64,000 nucleotides of DNA, taken from positions 34,998,179 through 35,062,178 of the forward strand of contig OZ035960.1 of the NCBI GenBank assembly GCA_964034945.1, read 5' to 3'. The notes beneath the pieces were generated by a model. That model saw only the letters and a list, made by a program, of their open reading frames with translations, searched no databases and was not told the origin of the DNA. Origin of the DNA: Chrysopilus asiliformis (Eukaryota; Arthropoda; Insecta; Diptera; Rhagionidae). Below, piece by piece: positions 26,901 to 36,334 of the stretch (positions within the stretch are counted from its first letter, which is position 1; each line of letters starts with the position of its first letter). The position numbers were made by a program, and so were the translations under genes.

Positions 26901-29900
26901 ATCAATACCGGTAATTGTAAGAGCAAATTTCTAGAAGGAATTATTATTAGCAATTTATTGTCACTTTTCCTATTGACTTGGAGTATTGTATGCAAATTAA
27001 CAAGTTAAGTGATTATATTATGCTGAGAATTCCTTTCGTATTAGCGAATTTGTCGTGCAACATTATATTTAAATTAGTGGCGCTATTGCATAACTCTTTA
27101 AACAATTAAACCGATGCTCAAGATTTGATGGGTGATTGATATTGCTTAAAGTGTTGTATACCAGTATGTTTAATTAATTTACGACTTTTTAATTTTTTTT
27201 AGAACTTTTGCCGATAATATTTTTACTGGTTTAAATATCGAATTAAATGTCTATGTTGATATAAAATCATACTAATATATAAAAATGAGTTGCGTCTATC
27301 TGTCTGTCTGTTCCTCTTTCACGCAAAAACGGCTGAACCGATTGACTTGAAATTTGGCATGAGTGTCTGTGGTAGTTCTGGTTCCAACATAGGCATACGG
27401 AAAAGAAGGGCGAGGGGTGGGAGGGAGTAAGGGGAGGGGGTAAAGTGATTTCGAAACATAGTTTTTGCGCTATGTTACTCTTTCGCGGGGAAGCTACTGA
27501 ACCGATTGGCCTGAAATTTTGCATAGATGTTCGTCGGGGGTCCAGCCCCAACATAGACCCATTAAAAAGTAGCCCGAGAGGTGGGGGAGTAAGGGGAGGG
27601 GGTAAAGTGATCTCTAAACTTAGCTCTTCCTCTATGTTACCATTTCGCGGGGAAACTACCGAGCCGATTGGCCTGAAGTTTAGCTCTAACATAGACCATA
27701 AATTTTTTTTTTTTTTTTAAAACTTAACCCGGCAACGACGGGTATGCAAGCTAGTATAGAATATTGCTTTTAAAATTTAATATTTTTTTTTTTGCATTTC
27801 ATAATTGAAGTTTTGCGATCATACAAAAATTCCTGGCACAAAAATATATAATAACACAGATCGCGCTATGTAATATAAAAACACAAAATGAAATGGTACT
27901 AGAATATATCGCTATCTTTTACATTCATTAGACTTCAATGTTGTCAGATTTTGCATAAAAAATTATCAAAATGATGCTTTTTTCAAAAAACATGAAATTT
28001 TTCCTTTCATTTCATTACTATTCAACAACCCCTCTGATGCCGGTTTAGAGTTTGACATATCTGAACTTATTAACTCGAGTTGAGAGGGTCTGAGAGCTTT
28101 CGTATTCTGGATAAAAAGTTAAGAAACGTCAGCCTCTTAACTTTCGTGGTGAATTTTTTAATAGGTTTAGAGAATAAAGTTAGCAGACTGTTCTAATCTC
28201 AAAAACTTCTTAACTTAAGAGGACCTTACGACCTGTTAACTGGTGTGTTGCGTTTAAAACTTGCAAATTTATGCAAGGTTCCGTTTACAGTCGCGATTTT
28301 TTCTTGAAATTCTCCTTCAATTTTATTTAGAATTTATTTCCCCGAGTTTTTTATCTATCGCAGAATAAATTCACTTAGCAAAAATTGCCAAAATTTTAAT
28401 TTATTCCGGTGATTTTTTGAGTTCCGGCGCGGCGTTTGTCTGGAATAATATTCCAGATTTTATGTCGTAATGTAAACGGTTGTGAAACATAAAGAACGAT
28501 GCACGAAAATGCCCCTTGACTAACTTTTGGGTTTCACTTTCGTTCTACCTGCATTGGAAAGGTATTTTGCTCTAGTTTCCTGGACATAAGCTCTTTTTTG
28601 GCGGGGAACTGCAGGGAGATGGTCAGCTGCAATGATTTTTGATGGGGGCATAAAAATCGTCGAAAATTGCATGGAAAAATCATTGCGCCTAAGATGGCAG
28701 CTGACCATCTCCCTGCAGTTCCCCGCCAAAAAAGAGCTTATGTCCAGGAAACTAGAGCAAAATACCTTTCCAATGCAGGTAGAACGAAAGTGAAACCCGA
28801 ACTGGTTCAGAAGTTAGCCGGGGGGCATAAAAATCGTCGAATCCTGCATGGTTCTTTAGTGTCGCGGAATACAAACGGGGCTAAAATTGTATTCTAAACA
28901 TTTTTTGTCTAATACTGTTTTCGATCAAATTCACCACTTTGAAAAAATCACGAGAAAAGTTAGATTTCCATAGAGGTCGTGAAAAAATCGAAAGTTCAAC
29001 ATTATTTATATGAAACTATTGAAGTTTGTTCCTGCTTTTCAATTGAGCACCATTAATGCCACTAAAAACGAAATATTAATTGACTGGAATCACATTCAAA
29101 TTATCATTGGCTTCCAATACAAATAAAGTTATAAAACCTGAAAGAAATACTTTTAGAATATGAAAAAGGACTTTTCCGATCAATGAATTTGAATAGGAAT
29201 TGTTTCTTCATTTTAGTGTCACAATCACTATCTGCAATTTCATTAATTTAATGTCTGCCACATTTCATTTTCATATGACTATAATGCATTGATTAAACCC
29301 TAATTATATTTGTTAATTATGAGATTAAACAAAAATTGTTTAAAATAGAGGTTGTGTATCTTGAAATCCGTCGATTTTGTATTTACGCAGTTATTTTTAT
29401 ATCATTTTCATATTAAGCGGTCTGAAGAGAGGAGTTAGTTCTCATTTGACTAATATAGAGAAATATGAACTCTCCTCCGTCGTTTACATCCGTCGTGGTC
29501 AGTTCAGTGGCAAAGATCATGGCGTCACTCTGATGAGATCCAACCATTGATTCTCGGGATCGAAACATCATGTTTCCTTTCGAAAAAATCGTTTCCGAGT
29601 CCTCATTGTTTTCATTTAAAATTAATTTTAATGTATTATTCAATTGTGGCCATGAGAAATCTAATACTTGAATAGAAATTGTTTCGATAAAAGCAAAAAT
29701 TGTTCCAAAATTATCAAAATAAATAATAGTAAAAATTAATTGTTCACAGATATGAATTTATTCACATGTTTTTCAAGATCCAAAATGCCGGAATAGGGAG
29801 TATATTAAATCAGTGCCGTGGCTATACTCGATATTATATTTTAGCAAAATTTGGAATGGAAATAAAAATAAATTTTTAAATATGCCCTTTTAAGAGTTTG

Positions 29901-32533
29901 TAAAATCCACTACAAAACATTTTTTTTCTAAATTTAATTTCTCATAACGTAAAATTTCATAATTTTTCTTTGTAAATCACCTCCAAGAAGGGCGAAGCCC
30001 CTAGTCTTTCATAGGTGGAATAAACCACAATTTCTCTGACCAAGAAAAAGTTCAATTTAGTTAATTTTCCTGCAGTGCTTAAGGACGACTAAAGCCAATC
30101 TAAAAATACAATTTAAAAAAACCACTTTTGTCCAGTAGTCGTGAGATTATGGTGGGACGTTTTGAAAATTGGGACACATTGCATAGTTTTACAATATGTT
30201 AAACAATCTATTTAGAAATATGCAAAATTTTTAAAGAGTTGTTTAAACATAACGAAAGCTATAATTGCCAATCTGACAATTATTGAAAACCCGTAATGGT
30301 GATATTCGTATCAAAATTCCACTTTGAAGTCAAACTTTCTAATTAGATTTTTTTTAAATTTATTCCAATCGGATTTTGATGTATGGGAGTTTTATGTAGA
30401 ATCATATCCTAAATAACTTTTGTCCTTGCACTTTTTTGATAAAATGCACCGTTTTTGATATATTCGCAAAAAACGTTTTCGTTCGTATGTAGGTAACTCC
30501 CCTCCCCCTCTAATGGTCTATTTTTGCCCATTAACGAACTTAGCCTTGCATTTTACGAAAAATGGATCTGTACAAAATTTCAAGTCTCTAGCTCAATCCG
30601 TACGCCCGCAATCCGCGCCACAGACGGACGGACGGACAGACGGACGGACGGACAGACGGACGGACAGACGGACGGACAGACGGACGGACAGACGGACGGA
30701 CAGACGGACGGACAGACGGACGGACAGACGGACGGACAGACGGACGGACAGACGGACGGACAGACGGACGGACAGACAGACGGACATGCAAAAATTTATT
30801 TTTTTTAACATTCTCTAAACACACTGGTGTAGTTCATTTTTGTGTGTGATGACGGGATCTTGGCGTTACAAACGGTAAGGCAAATCTAATATACCCTTTG
30901 GTTTCACCATACGGGTATAAAAACTACCGATGATTTTAAAATATTTTTTGAAAGAATAAAAGTCCCCATAATTGGAATTCCCGTTTTTCACTTTTGAACA
31001 GAACCAAAAAAATGTTCAAAATGACGAAAATTTCGTATACCGCAATGAGGTCTTACGTCTTACTTAAATTGTAAATACAGGGACATATGATCAAAATATA
31101 GGAACTTTTTAGCAATTCAAGACCATTTAGTACGAATAGTTCATATAAACTTCGTCTTAAAATTCTTAGATAAAATCTTCATCCTTCTGTCAACCTTTTT
31201 CGGAGTAAAAATATTTGTTACATTTTATTCACTCAACAGAGAAATACCGATAGATTTTTCAAGTATTTAGAATGTTAGCAACAAAACTAACTTATTCGAA
31301 AAATTAATGCTACTTTGACAATGTTTCTTAAGTATCGTCGTTATAAACGTGTAAAATATGCAAATAGAAGAATCTCCCAGTGCGATTTTCAGTAAAATGT
31401 TAATTACAATATAAATTGTATTGAATTAGATATGAAAAGATTTAAGATTTGTTTGACAAGTTAACCATCAGGTATACTACATTAATGCGTATAATCCAGT
31501 ATGTAAGACAAATATTACGGAACTTGCATTTTAACCACTAAAGCTGAATCATATAAGCATTACTTTCTTAACAAGTAATAAACTCAATTTAAAGTTTATG
31601 ATTTAAAAAATACATATTTATGTAAGATTTAGAATTTTTGTAATACTACTTTTTTGAATAAAATATCTAGTTGGAACAGTCGCCTGTCAGAAAATTTTCT
31701 TTTTCATTGATTTATCAATTTGGCGTGTAAATTTATATGTAAAAGAAGTTTCCCGCTCGAATCTTTTGTTGAAATGTAAACATGGATTGAAATTTCTCGA
31801 GAGGGTCGTTTGGTGTCATCTAAAAACTTGTAAATGGCATTTGTCTAAAGTCTTTATTAGGCAGGAAACAGTAAAAAAAATTTGAGAAATTCATTTGAAC
31901 CTTGAGGTTTTTCTATTCGAGGTGAAGAAACAATTTTTTTTTCTTTGTTAACAATATATCGGAAAATTTGTAACAAGAACATAATTTAGCTATGACAAAT
32001 AATATTTTAGTAAAAATGGAAGATGTGCATTCTTTCGAAAATACTTATTTAATTTACTCTCAATCGGAGAACGATAAAACACTCATGCGTATGTTATTCC
32101 CGATCAATGAATTTCCGGAAATTACTTTAACCGCAAAAATGTCCTTGAGAAAATTGAAAGCAAGTTAAACTGAATTATGAGAAAATTATATCACTTAAAC
32201 ACCTTGGATCCGCTACACTTTTCACGTGATGAGACAAAATTTTTGTATTTTTTCAAATTTCATAAAATACGTCTTTTTCAAAAAAAATTTTTTAAATAAA
32301 CAGAAAATTTTAAATATTATTTGAATAATTTTCTTACATTTTGGTGATCGAGTTCTCTCGCCAGATTTTCGTTCATTAAAAAAAGAATCAACGATGGAAA
32401 ATCCTCCAGGAAGTGTCTTTGGATTCCGAAAGCTTTTTTGTGATCGCTCTTGCAGCTGATCCAAAAAAACATTTTCTTCCTTCGTGCTAACGGCACTGTA
32501 ACGACGTGAGAATATCGTTGCAAAATCTTTCAT
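2918..32533 (-). CDS. CD36/SCARB-family scavenger receptor, 693 aa, 11 exons
   Basis: Coding exons from 5' to 3': 32533-32338, 22752-22661, 22596-22436, 22359-22215, 11175-10975, 10911-10684, 10619-10502, 8970-8804, 8184-8059, 7997-7533, 3100-2918. All junctions use GT-AG, all phases agree, and the lengths sum to 2082 nt. Residues 1-65 are an N-terminal cytosolic stretch, 67-85 the first membrane helix (FLLMAGGLLAITVAILV), and 503-521 the second (ILGFWAVLFGGGLCLLLAV). The ectodomain carries family motifs: LWEKPP, YLFNITN, EVGPYVYK, FNDNGTVSSKPRHPL, MLNIALL, FMFGYE, DKVGLIDRMYDF, EGEHCSNI, NKCYCRDDYCHPYGLSD and the usual cysteines. N-glycosylation sequons include NIT, NDT, NRS and NCS. The roughly 170-residue acidic, Ser-rich C-terminal tail is far longer than is typical. 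Members bind lipids or lipoproteins at the cell surface or in lysosomes. Which paralogue this is was not settled. The first exon rests on phase and splice sites only. Confidence 0.9.
3503..3620 (+). repeat. Degenerate copy of the palindromic element's end
   Basis: AAAGGCCATAGAGGGATAAG followed by AAAAGTGCCCC resembles the terminus of the large palindrome (AAAGGCCATAGCCGAATAAG, then AAAAGTGCCCT). The match fades after about 60 bases. It lies in the last intron of the CD36-family gene. Confidence 0.4.
4078..4455. repeat. Two-copy diverged tandem repeat, unit about 190 bp
   Basis: Both units contain, in the same order, TTATTCAAGGTCAAA, a TATCTC(A/G)CTTTGTA block, ATTCTCTACAAAAAAGGTTA, TTGTAGG and GTTTTCGAGATA. 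The phrases start at about 4091 and 4288. No reading frame was seen. Confidence 0.55.
4526..7152 (-). repeat. R1 repeat copy split by the large palindrome
   Basis: On the left, 4526-4650 holds R1 pieces in mixed orientation: the GATGACGGGATCT..GGCGTTACAAACGG end followed directly by the AAAGTTATTTAGGATATG part. On the right, 7027-7152 continues R1 (AAAATCTTACTGGAAAGTT to TAGCTTTTGTTATG). Compared with other R1 copies, the palindrome splits the sequence exactly at GGAATAAA|TTTAAAAA with nothing lost. Confidence 0.65.
4651..7026. mobile_element. Large near-perfect palindrome (foldback element), ~2.4 kb
   Basis: The left arm runs from about 4651 to 5657 and the right arm from about 6028 to 7026, inverted copies about 1.0 kb long and almost identical. 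The spacer between them is near 370 bp and unrelated. The ends are AAAGGCCATAGCCGAATAAG and its reverse complement. The arms are AT-rich, contain runs of A and T and show no convincing protein. The insertion point in R1 is the palindromic sequence TAAATTTA, and no separate target duplication can be seen. It sits in the last intron of the CD36-family gene. Confidence 0.8.
7098..7532 (-). other. 3' splice-side part of the last CD36-gene intron
   Basis: AT-rich sequence between the R1/palindrome block and the donor of the 7533-7997 exon (GTATGA read on the minus strand). No other feature was recognised. Confidence 0.4.
9731..10188 (-). mobile_element. Non-autonomous Helitron
   Basis: Read on the minus strand, it starts TCATACTAATATATAAAAAT after an A (10189), carries a short CTGT microsatellite near the 5' end, and finishes with a GCCGGGCGAAGCCGGG hairpin and CTAG before a T (9730). 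This is the Helitron rule: TC start, hairpin, CTAG end, insertion between A and T, no target duplication. Inside are imperfect repeats of a block including GGCCTGAAATTTGGC and CGAAATCACTTTACCCCCTC. It lies in a CD36-gene intron. There is no helicase gene. Confidence 0.8.
11853..12797 (+). repeat. Helitron-related repeat block with an internal insertion
   Basis: A roughly 120 bp block with GGTCCTGTAAGGATAAAGCA and TTCCGGGGTCGCTG-like phrases occurs twice (about 11853-11965 and 12565-12690). Between them lies an AT-rich segment bounded by CACTAGAAA and TTTCTAGAGTG, probably a separate insertion of about 440 bp. The block ends in CCGGCAACGACGG and GCAAGCTAAG, a decayed form of the Helitron 3' end seen elsewhere in the window. 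The 5' limit is not clear. Confidence 0.45.
13934..14727 (-). repeat. R1 repeat copy (minus orientation)
   Basis: It runs from TTTATACCCGTATGATGAAA to the GCTATAATTGCC end read in reverse (TAGCTTTTGTTATG). It carries the family's CCGTCCGTCTGT-type microsatellite and the phrase TTTTTCGTAAAATGCGAGG. A TTAA-flanked element (14214-14444) is nested inside. It lies in the 11 kb intron of the CD36-family gene. Confidence 0.75.
14214..14444. mobile_element. piggyBac-like MITE nested in R1
   Basis: It is bounded by perfect 15-bp inverted ends, CCCTCTAACCGGAAT and ATTCCGGTTAGAGGG, flanked on both sides by TTAA (14210-14213 and 14445-14448). TTAA duplication and a CCC start are the marks of piggyBac. 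It is 231 bp with no transposase. The R1 sequence resumes correctly on both sides. Confidence 0.85.
14728..17499. other. CD36-gene intron, no feature recognised
   Basis: AT-rich intronic sequence. A weak CTGTCT/TTGTCTG tract near 16650-16680 followed by ACCATTAAACCAATTTTGAC recalls the start of other repeats here, but no borders could be drawn. No gene was seen on either strand. Confidence 0.4.
17500..18730 (+). repeat. R2 repeat copy
   Basis: It contains ATCTCGATAACAGG/AACGGTAAAAGATA phrases, ATGGCGCTAGCTCTATTAG, a short CAGACAGACTGACAG tract and the end GACTCCAATCGACTCAGGAG. The same phrases occur in reverse at 44750-45540 and partly at 21325-21560, which defines a dispersed family. The borders are approximate. 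Confidence 0.55.
19600..19915 (+). repeat. R3 repeat copy, interrupted by a hairpin element
   Basis: CACCGTAAATATACCTACCC, GTAGTATAACC, then, after the insertion, TATAACCATAAAAAACTAAG and GATTAAAACTTCTTGTG. The uninterrupted version lies at 20896-20985. Confidence 0.65.
19657..19854. mobile_element. 198-bp hairpin MITE with TATAA duplication
   Basis: Long inverted arms (about 85 bases each) start CCACAGAGCTTCTATAGAAC and end in its complement GAAGCTCTGTGG. TATAA flanks both sides (19652-19656 and 19855-19859). The paralogous R3 copy at 20896-20985 has the site with a single TATAACC, so the empty site is directly visible. The centre has a small AAGCTTTCG tandem. The superfamily is not assigned. 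Confidence 0.8.
20896..20985 (+). repeat. R3 repeat copy, uninterrupted
   Basis: It matches the flanks of the 19657-19854 element: CACCGTAAATATACCTACCC, GTAGTATAACCATAAAAAA, GATTAAAACTTCTTGTG. It serves as the empty site. Confidence 0.65.
21325..21560 (-). repeat. R2-related fragment
   Basis: AGAAAGTATTGTATTCATGA, a GACTCGGGA phrase, CAGGCAAAATTATGAGG and CTGTCTGTCAGTCTGTCC follow the order of the R2 end read in reverse. It is diverged and its limits are approximate. Confidence 0.4.
23483..24261. mobile_element. TIR element bounded by TACACTGAGAA
   Basis: The left end TACACTGAGAACAAAA mirrors the right end TTTTTTCTCAGTGTA, with TA at both borders. Within are loosely repeated GCCAAACTTTCTCTCTG-like phrases and a tRNA-like B box, GGTTCGATCCC, at about 24044-24055. 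No transposase was seen. TA duplication could indicate a Tc1/mariner-type origin, but the ends are too degenerate for certainty. Confidence 0.5.
25231..25460 (+). mobile_element. Short Helitron copy
   Basis: It starts ATACTAATATATAAAAATGA (the leading TC has decayed), followed by (CTGT)n and CACGCAAAAACGGCTGAACC, and ends CCGGCAACGACGGG...GCAAGCTAG. It is internally shorter than the other copies. It lies in the first CD36-gene intron. Confidence 0.7.
27267..27754 (+). mobile_element. Non-autonomous Helitron
   Basis: It starts TCATACTAATATATAAAAAT after an A and ends CCCGGCAACGACGGG, then TATGCAAGCTAG before a T. The interior has imperfect tandem units of about 150 bp sharing TTCGCGGGGAA(A/G)CTAC and CCGATTGGCCTGAA. 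The open frames across it come from this repetition, not from a gene. Confidence 0.83.
28529..28798. repeat. Long hairpin with protein-like arms
   Basis: Arms at 28529-28642 and 28674-28798 are inverted copies. They are practically identical over the outer 100 bases, with a roughly 12-base insertion near the inner end of the right arm, and the loop is about 31 bases. Read toward the outside on either strand, each arm encodes the same peptide, including LPAVPRQKRAYVQETRAKYL and NAGRTKVKP. A CATAAAAATCGTCGAA phrase in the loop is repeated downstream at about 28827. The structure suggests a duplicated exon fragment folded back, or a hairpin-RNA locus. The parent gene was not recognised. Confidence 0.7.
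29488..29660 (-). other. Candidate exon in the CD36-gene intron
   Basis: An open stretch on the minus strand runs from the acceptor TATTAG at 29661 to the donor GTAAAC at 29487. The peptide contains SMVGSHQSDAMIFATELTTT with codon use richer in G and C than its surroundings. It can follow the 32338-32533 exon in phase, but it ends in phase 0 and so does not join the 22752 exon. It is therefore an alternative terminal exon, part of another gene, or chance. Confidence 0.25.
29985..30004 (+). mobile_element. Possible Helitron 3' end of a second family
   Basis: A GGGCGAAGCCC hairpin is directly followed by CTAG and then T. The matching 5' end was not located. Confidence 0.3.
30245..30922 (+). 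repeat. R1 repeat copy (plus orientation)
   Basis: It begins AACATAACGAAAGCTATAAT, passes GAAAACCCGTAATGGTGATA and TTATGTAGAATCATATCC, holds the longest microsatellite of the family, and ends CACCATACGGGTATAAAA. The outer and inner CCCGTATGGTGA sequences are inverted relative to each other. Confidence 0.78.
30619..30785 (+). repeat. 12-mer microsatellite inside R1
   Basis: A near-perfect array of GGACGGACAGAC. Because the unit is a multiple of three and has no stop codon, it opens frames in several phases on both strands. None is a gene. Confidence 0.9.
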
Positions 32534-34855
32534 TTTCACAATGAAACACTAAGCCAGTTTCTTAAGTTACACAAAGAAAACACTTTTGATAGTTTTTTTT
32601 TTTAAATTAAACCACCAGTTACTAATTTTATTTAATTTAATATTGATTAATGTATTTTATCACAAAAAAATAACTTTAACAACACGAACACGATCAATTT
32701 TAATTTCAAACACAAATCAAAGGATGAAAAAGGATTTTTTTAAAAATTAATATTTTAGTCAGAGGTAAAAAATATTTTATATCGATCAGATTTGAAGTTG
32801 AAATAAATGATTTTCTGAAGTAGTTCAACTCTTTTTTGAAGTAAATAGCGATCGATCATTGAAAAATTCGAATTTAAGATTTTTTCAAAAGTTCGTGTGA
32901 TCGGTAGCGAAGTTCAGTTATGAATGAATCAGAAGGTAAACGTCTGACAGGCAACAGGTATGATCTTGATATCTAGTAATCAACATATGTATGGCATGGT
33001 GCAAAACATTAAGTCCAGCGATTTATTTTGTATATAAATACGTATGTCGCGATGTAAACTCGTAAATGCATTTTCCTTATGTTTTTCTTATATATGAGTT
33101 GGCTCGGATAATCTTGGAAAATCACAAATTCGAATTACATGTGGAAATTGTGATGCTGTAGAGTAGTGGCCAGAGAACTTACCCCCAACGAGACAACAAC
33201 GTCTATCAACTGGGGAACAGGTATTTGATCGCGTGCATAATTTCAATTTTGGAATTGATCACATTTAAATGGTGTCTCATATAGGTAGTTTTCGTTTTCA
33301 GCGAAACGTTAAATAAGTCAGTGTGTCTCTCCGGTGATTTTTTATTGAATTCGTAACTATTTATAATGAGTTGCAATTTTATTGATGTGACTTTTAATTG
33401 TTGCCGGGTAACATTTTCAAGATGTAATAATTGTGATCTTTGGTGGTTTTTGCTATGATCGGCAACATTTTGCTCACATTAACTGTGTATAAAGTATCCG
33501 AAATTATGATAACAAATACGCATTTGATAAAAATTTATAACAAATACGTTTTTTAACTACATATTCATAGGCGACGGCTCGACAGAAAAAAAATATACAA
33601 AATGCTGTATTATGCCCAAAGAAACCAATTAAAAATTCCGCAAAACTCACACCCAATGAATGTTAGGTTTCGCGATTATCACTGAGAAAATCTGACACAA
33701 TTCCGACAAGTACAAAATAAAGGTTTTACCCCGATTAATGCCAACACAATATTGTCGTTTAAAAAAGTGTCAGACAAATTGATTTTGCAATATTCGCATG
33801 TAGATAAACACATCGTGGCTAAGGAATTGTCGAAAAAGCCAAAGGTGCATCATATTTAAAATTTTCAGATATTTTTGGGTCAAAGAACGACATTTTGAGT
33901 AGCACGTAAGATAGATTTAATTCACCTAACTAACATAAACTTTCTGCAAATCATATGACTATAAATCAGCATGAAAGTGAATAAGTAAGCGACATGAATC
34001 TGTAGATGAACCTTTCGTTGGCGCTAAATTTCTTACAGGTACATTCGAGTAGTTAGCCATATGCAGGCAATCATTACATTGCATTATGCATTAGTGGTAT
34101 GTTGCCTGCTCGTTTTCTTGATATCTGCAAAAAAGGCTAATTGCATAAGAAAGTTGCACAGCATCACAACAGATACTTATTGAGTATCTTACATACAGCT
34201 GTTAGCCGCAGAATTGCATAATTCACGGTCAATTATGTTGAGGCGTGAGTTCTGTTTTACCGCTCAGACAGTAATTATCCTAATATTGGATTAAATCCTT
34301 TGGAATGCTCAAAGTAAGAAACTATGAATATGAAATCGAGCAAATAATTTGGTTATATTCATACTTATTAAAATTTTGCAATACCAGCCACTTGTCAATC
34401 AATTTATTAGAAGGAATCATTGAGCAATTTGAAAATGTTTTTCATTTTTCAATATTTGCTATGTTTTTAAAACGCATTCCACAACCAGCGGTTTCAGTTT
34501 GATTTATGTAAGTTTCAAATGACCACCATAAAAAATATGTTACCATCAAATCAATCATACAATATTGCAATTGAAAGTTTATTTAGTGCCGTTGGCAACC
34601 TTTGTTTGCCTTAAATTTTGCAAGTCTCAAAATTTTTACGGTTTAAGTTGGCTAAGCATAACTTTATTTTTTTAAGAATAGTTGGCAAAAACGGTGCCTA
34701 ATGATGTAAAAAAAGTAAATAATTTAAAAAAAAATCTAAAAAATTGTTACTAAAAACGCAAGAATTTTATTTTAGTTTTTTTATTAATAAGAAAACGTTT
34801 AAATTGTTAGAACTTAAAACTATGTGATGGAGTAGTAAAAAAGATTTTTTTTTAA
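32534..34855. other. 5' flank of the CD36-family gene
   Basis: AT-rich. On the minus strand an acceptor-like CTGGCTTAG precedes the predicted start codon by about 18 bases, so a 5' UTR intron is possible. No other feature was recognised. Confidence 0.35.
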
Positions 34856-35117
34856 CACGTTGACTGTCATGTGAGGCGGACGTAAGGCGGTCTTTGAGCG
34901 GTTTACTTTATACTAAAGTGATAGAGCATTGGATTCACAGAACGGGAAAATTTTTTTGATATTTGGTATATGAATTGAGTGCAATCTGGAACCACAAGTG
35001 GCATACTGCGGTATATCTGTTAACTTATAAAAAAATATCATTTCAAGACAATTCGTAAAAAAGATCGACTGACCTTTGAGACCCGATTTTTTCGCATCCA
35101 TGGTGGCAGTCAACGTG
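34856..35117. mobile_element. TTAA-flanked inverted-repeat MITE
   Basis: Ends CACGTTGACTGTCATG and GGTGGCAGTCAACGTG lie between TTAA duplications (34852-34855 and 35118-35121). No transposase. The window's first 175 bases look like another member. Confidence 0.75.
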
Positions 35118-36088
35118 TTAATGCTGAGTTTAGTAATTGAGGAGTAAGAAATAATTCTTGTGGATCATAAATATACCTATACTTTGCGAAACAGTTGGAC
35201 GCACTGAAAAAAGTCCAATGTTTTTCAATAAAAAAAACTATTTTAGAACAAAATTTCCCAAAAAAATAAAAAAAAACCGCCATGAAATTTTGCAGACCTT
35301 GATCTTACAAATTTTTGGTAGAATTCCGTTAACAAGTCCAAATACAGCTTATTACACATCAAATTGACTATTTTGAAGACAAAGTTTCAAGTTTTACAAG
35401 TCAAATTTATAATTTTCTTCAAATGAAGTTCATATACAATATTTTTCAGTATTTTTTTCTTAGTGATAAAGTTAATTAAAAAAAATCAAATTTTGATTGA
35501 AAGGACTTATAAAATTATTGATTTTTAGCATCCGGTTTTTCTTCCGCAGACCAAAAAGGTTAACATTACAGTCGAACCTGGATAAGTTGGATCTCACGGA
35601 ACCGACCCACGGATCCCACGAAGTGTGAGCATTTTTTTATGGTTAATTGTGAAAATTTTGAAAGCCGGTCGGTGGAAATAGAGTTTGTTTCTATTTTTGT
35701 TAGTAATTATACAAAGTGTTATGAATATGTTATAAAATACAGTGAAAATTGCGCTGCCACTATCCAACAAACATCCCACTTCTGAAAAATATATATTAAA
35801 ATTCGTCGCAGTCGAATAATTGCAAGAAAAATTAGCGCAGGCAGTAATTTTTGAGGAAACTGCCCTGCAGGCGAAAATGTTTAGGTTTCAAGGCAATTTT
35901 TTGAGCGATTCAGAAATGATAACCCTAGATTTCATAATAGGGATAAAAGATTAGTTTTCAGCACAACATGCTTAAATCCGGGACTATTCCAGCCATCTTG
36001 AGATGTATACTTACCCTAGATTAAGAAAGTGTCTGAATATTTTCACAGAAGTCAAATTTATCATTAAAACATAACAAAAGCTATAATT

Positions 36089-36334
36089 GAGGCGTTAAAA
36101 GCTAGAGTGGACCAACCCACATAATCGAGTTTTTGAAGCTTTTCCACTTTTGTACTATTATTGACTGTAAATTTTCGGAAAAAAAATTTCTGTGGACTTT
36201 ATTACTCAATGTTGAAATGTTCTTTTGTGCATCCAAACATTTTTATCTAAAAACTCACTCGCAATAGTGATTCAAACACAAAAAAATTCACGATTTCGAC
36301 ATGTGGGTTGGTCCACTCTAGCTTTTAACGCCTC
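36089..36334. mobile_element. 246-bp MITE nested in R1, AATT duplication
   Basis: Inverted ends of about 38 bases start GAGGCGTTAAAAGCTAGAGT and end in the complement ACGCCTC. R1 elsewhere reads CTATAATTGCCAATCTGG at this point. Here AATT is present on both sides, so a 4-bp duplication is the simplest reading. The interior has no reading frame. Confidence 0.78.

Larger units (their letters stand above)
22753..32337 (-). other. First coding intron of the CD36-family gene
   Basis: A 9.6 kb intron holding a TIR element (23483-24261), two Helitrons, a long hairpin (28529-28798), an exon-like segment (29488-29660) and an R1 copy (30245-30922). The remaining stretches (22753-23482, 24262-25230, 25461-27266, 27755-28528, 30923-32337) are AT-rich and I see nothing else in them. 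Confidence 0.55.

Noticed and set aside
27267..27692. 141-codon open frame ([12 protein letters not shown] repeats)
   Set aside because: It lies within a Helitron and comes from its internal tandem units. The opposite strand is equally open, and the same frames recur in the 53.6 kb and 9.9 kb copies.
30513..30824. Overlapping open frames on both strands rich in TDGRTDRR or VRPSVRPS
   Set aside because: They are produced by the GGACGGACAGAC microsatellite, which lacks stops in most frames. No gene.
35570..35780. pogo/Tigger-type element (CAGTCGAACCTGGATAAGT)
   Set aside because: The start resembles such ends, but no matching inverted end or TA-bounded right side was found.
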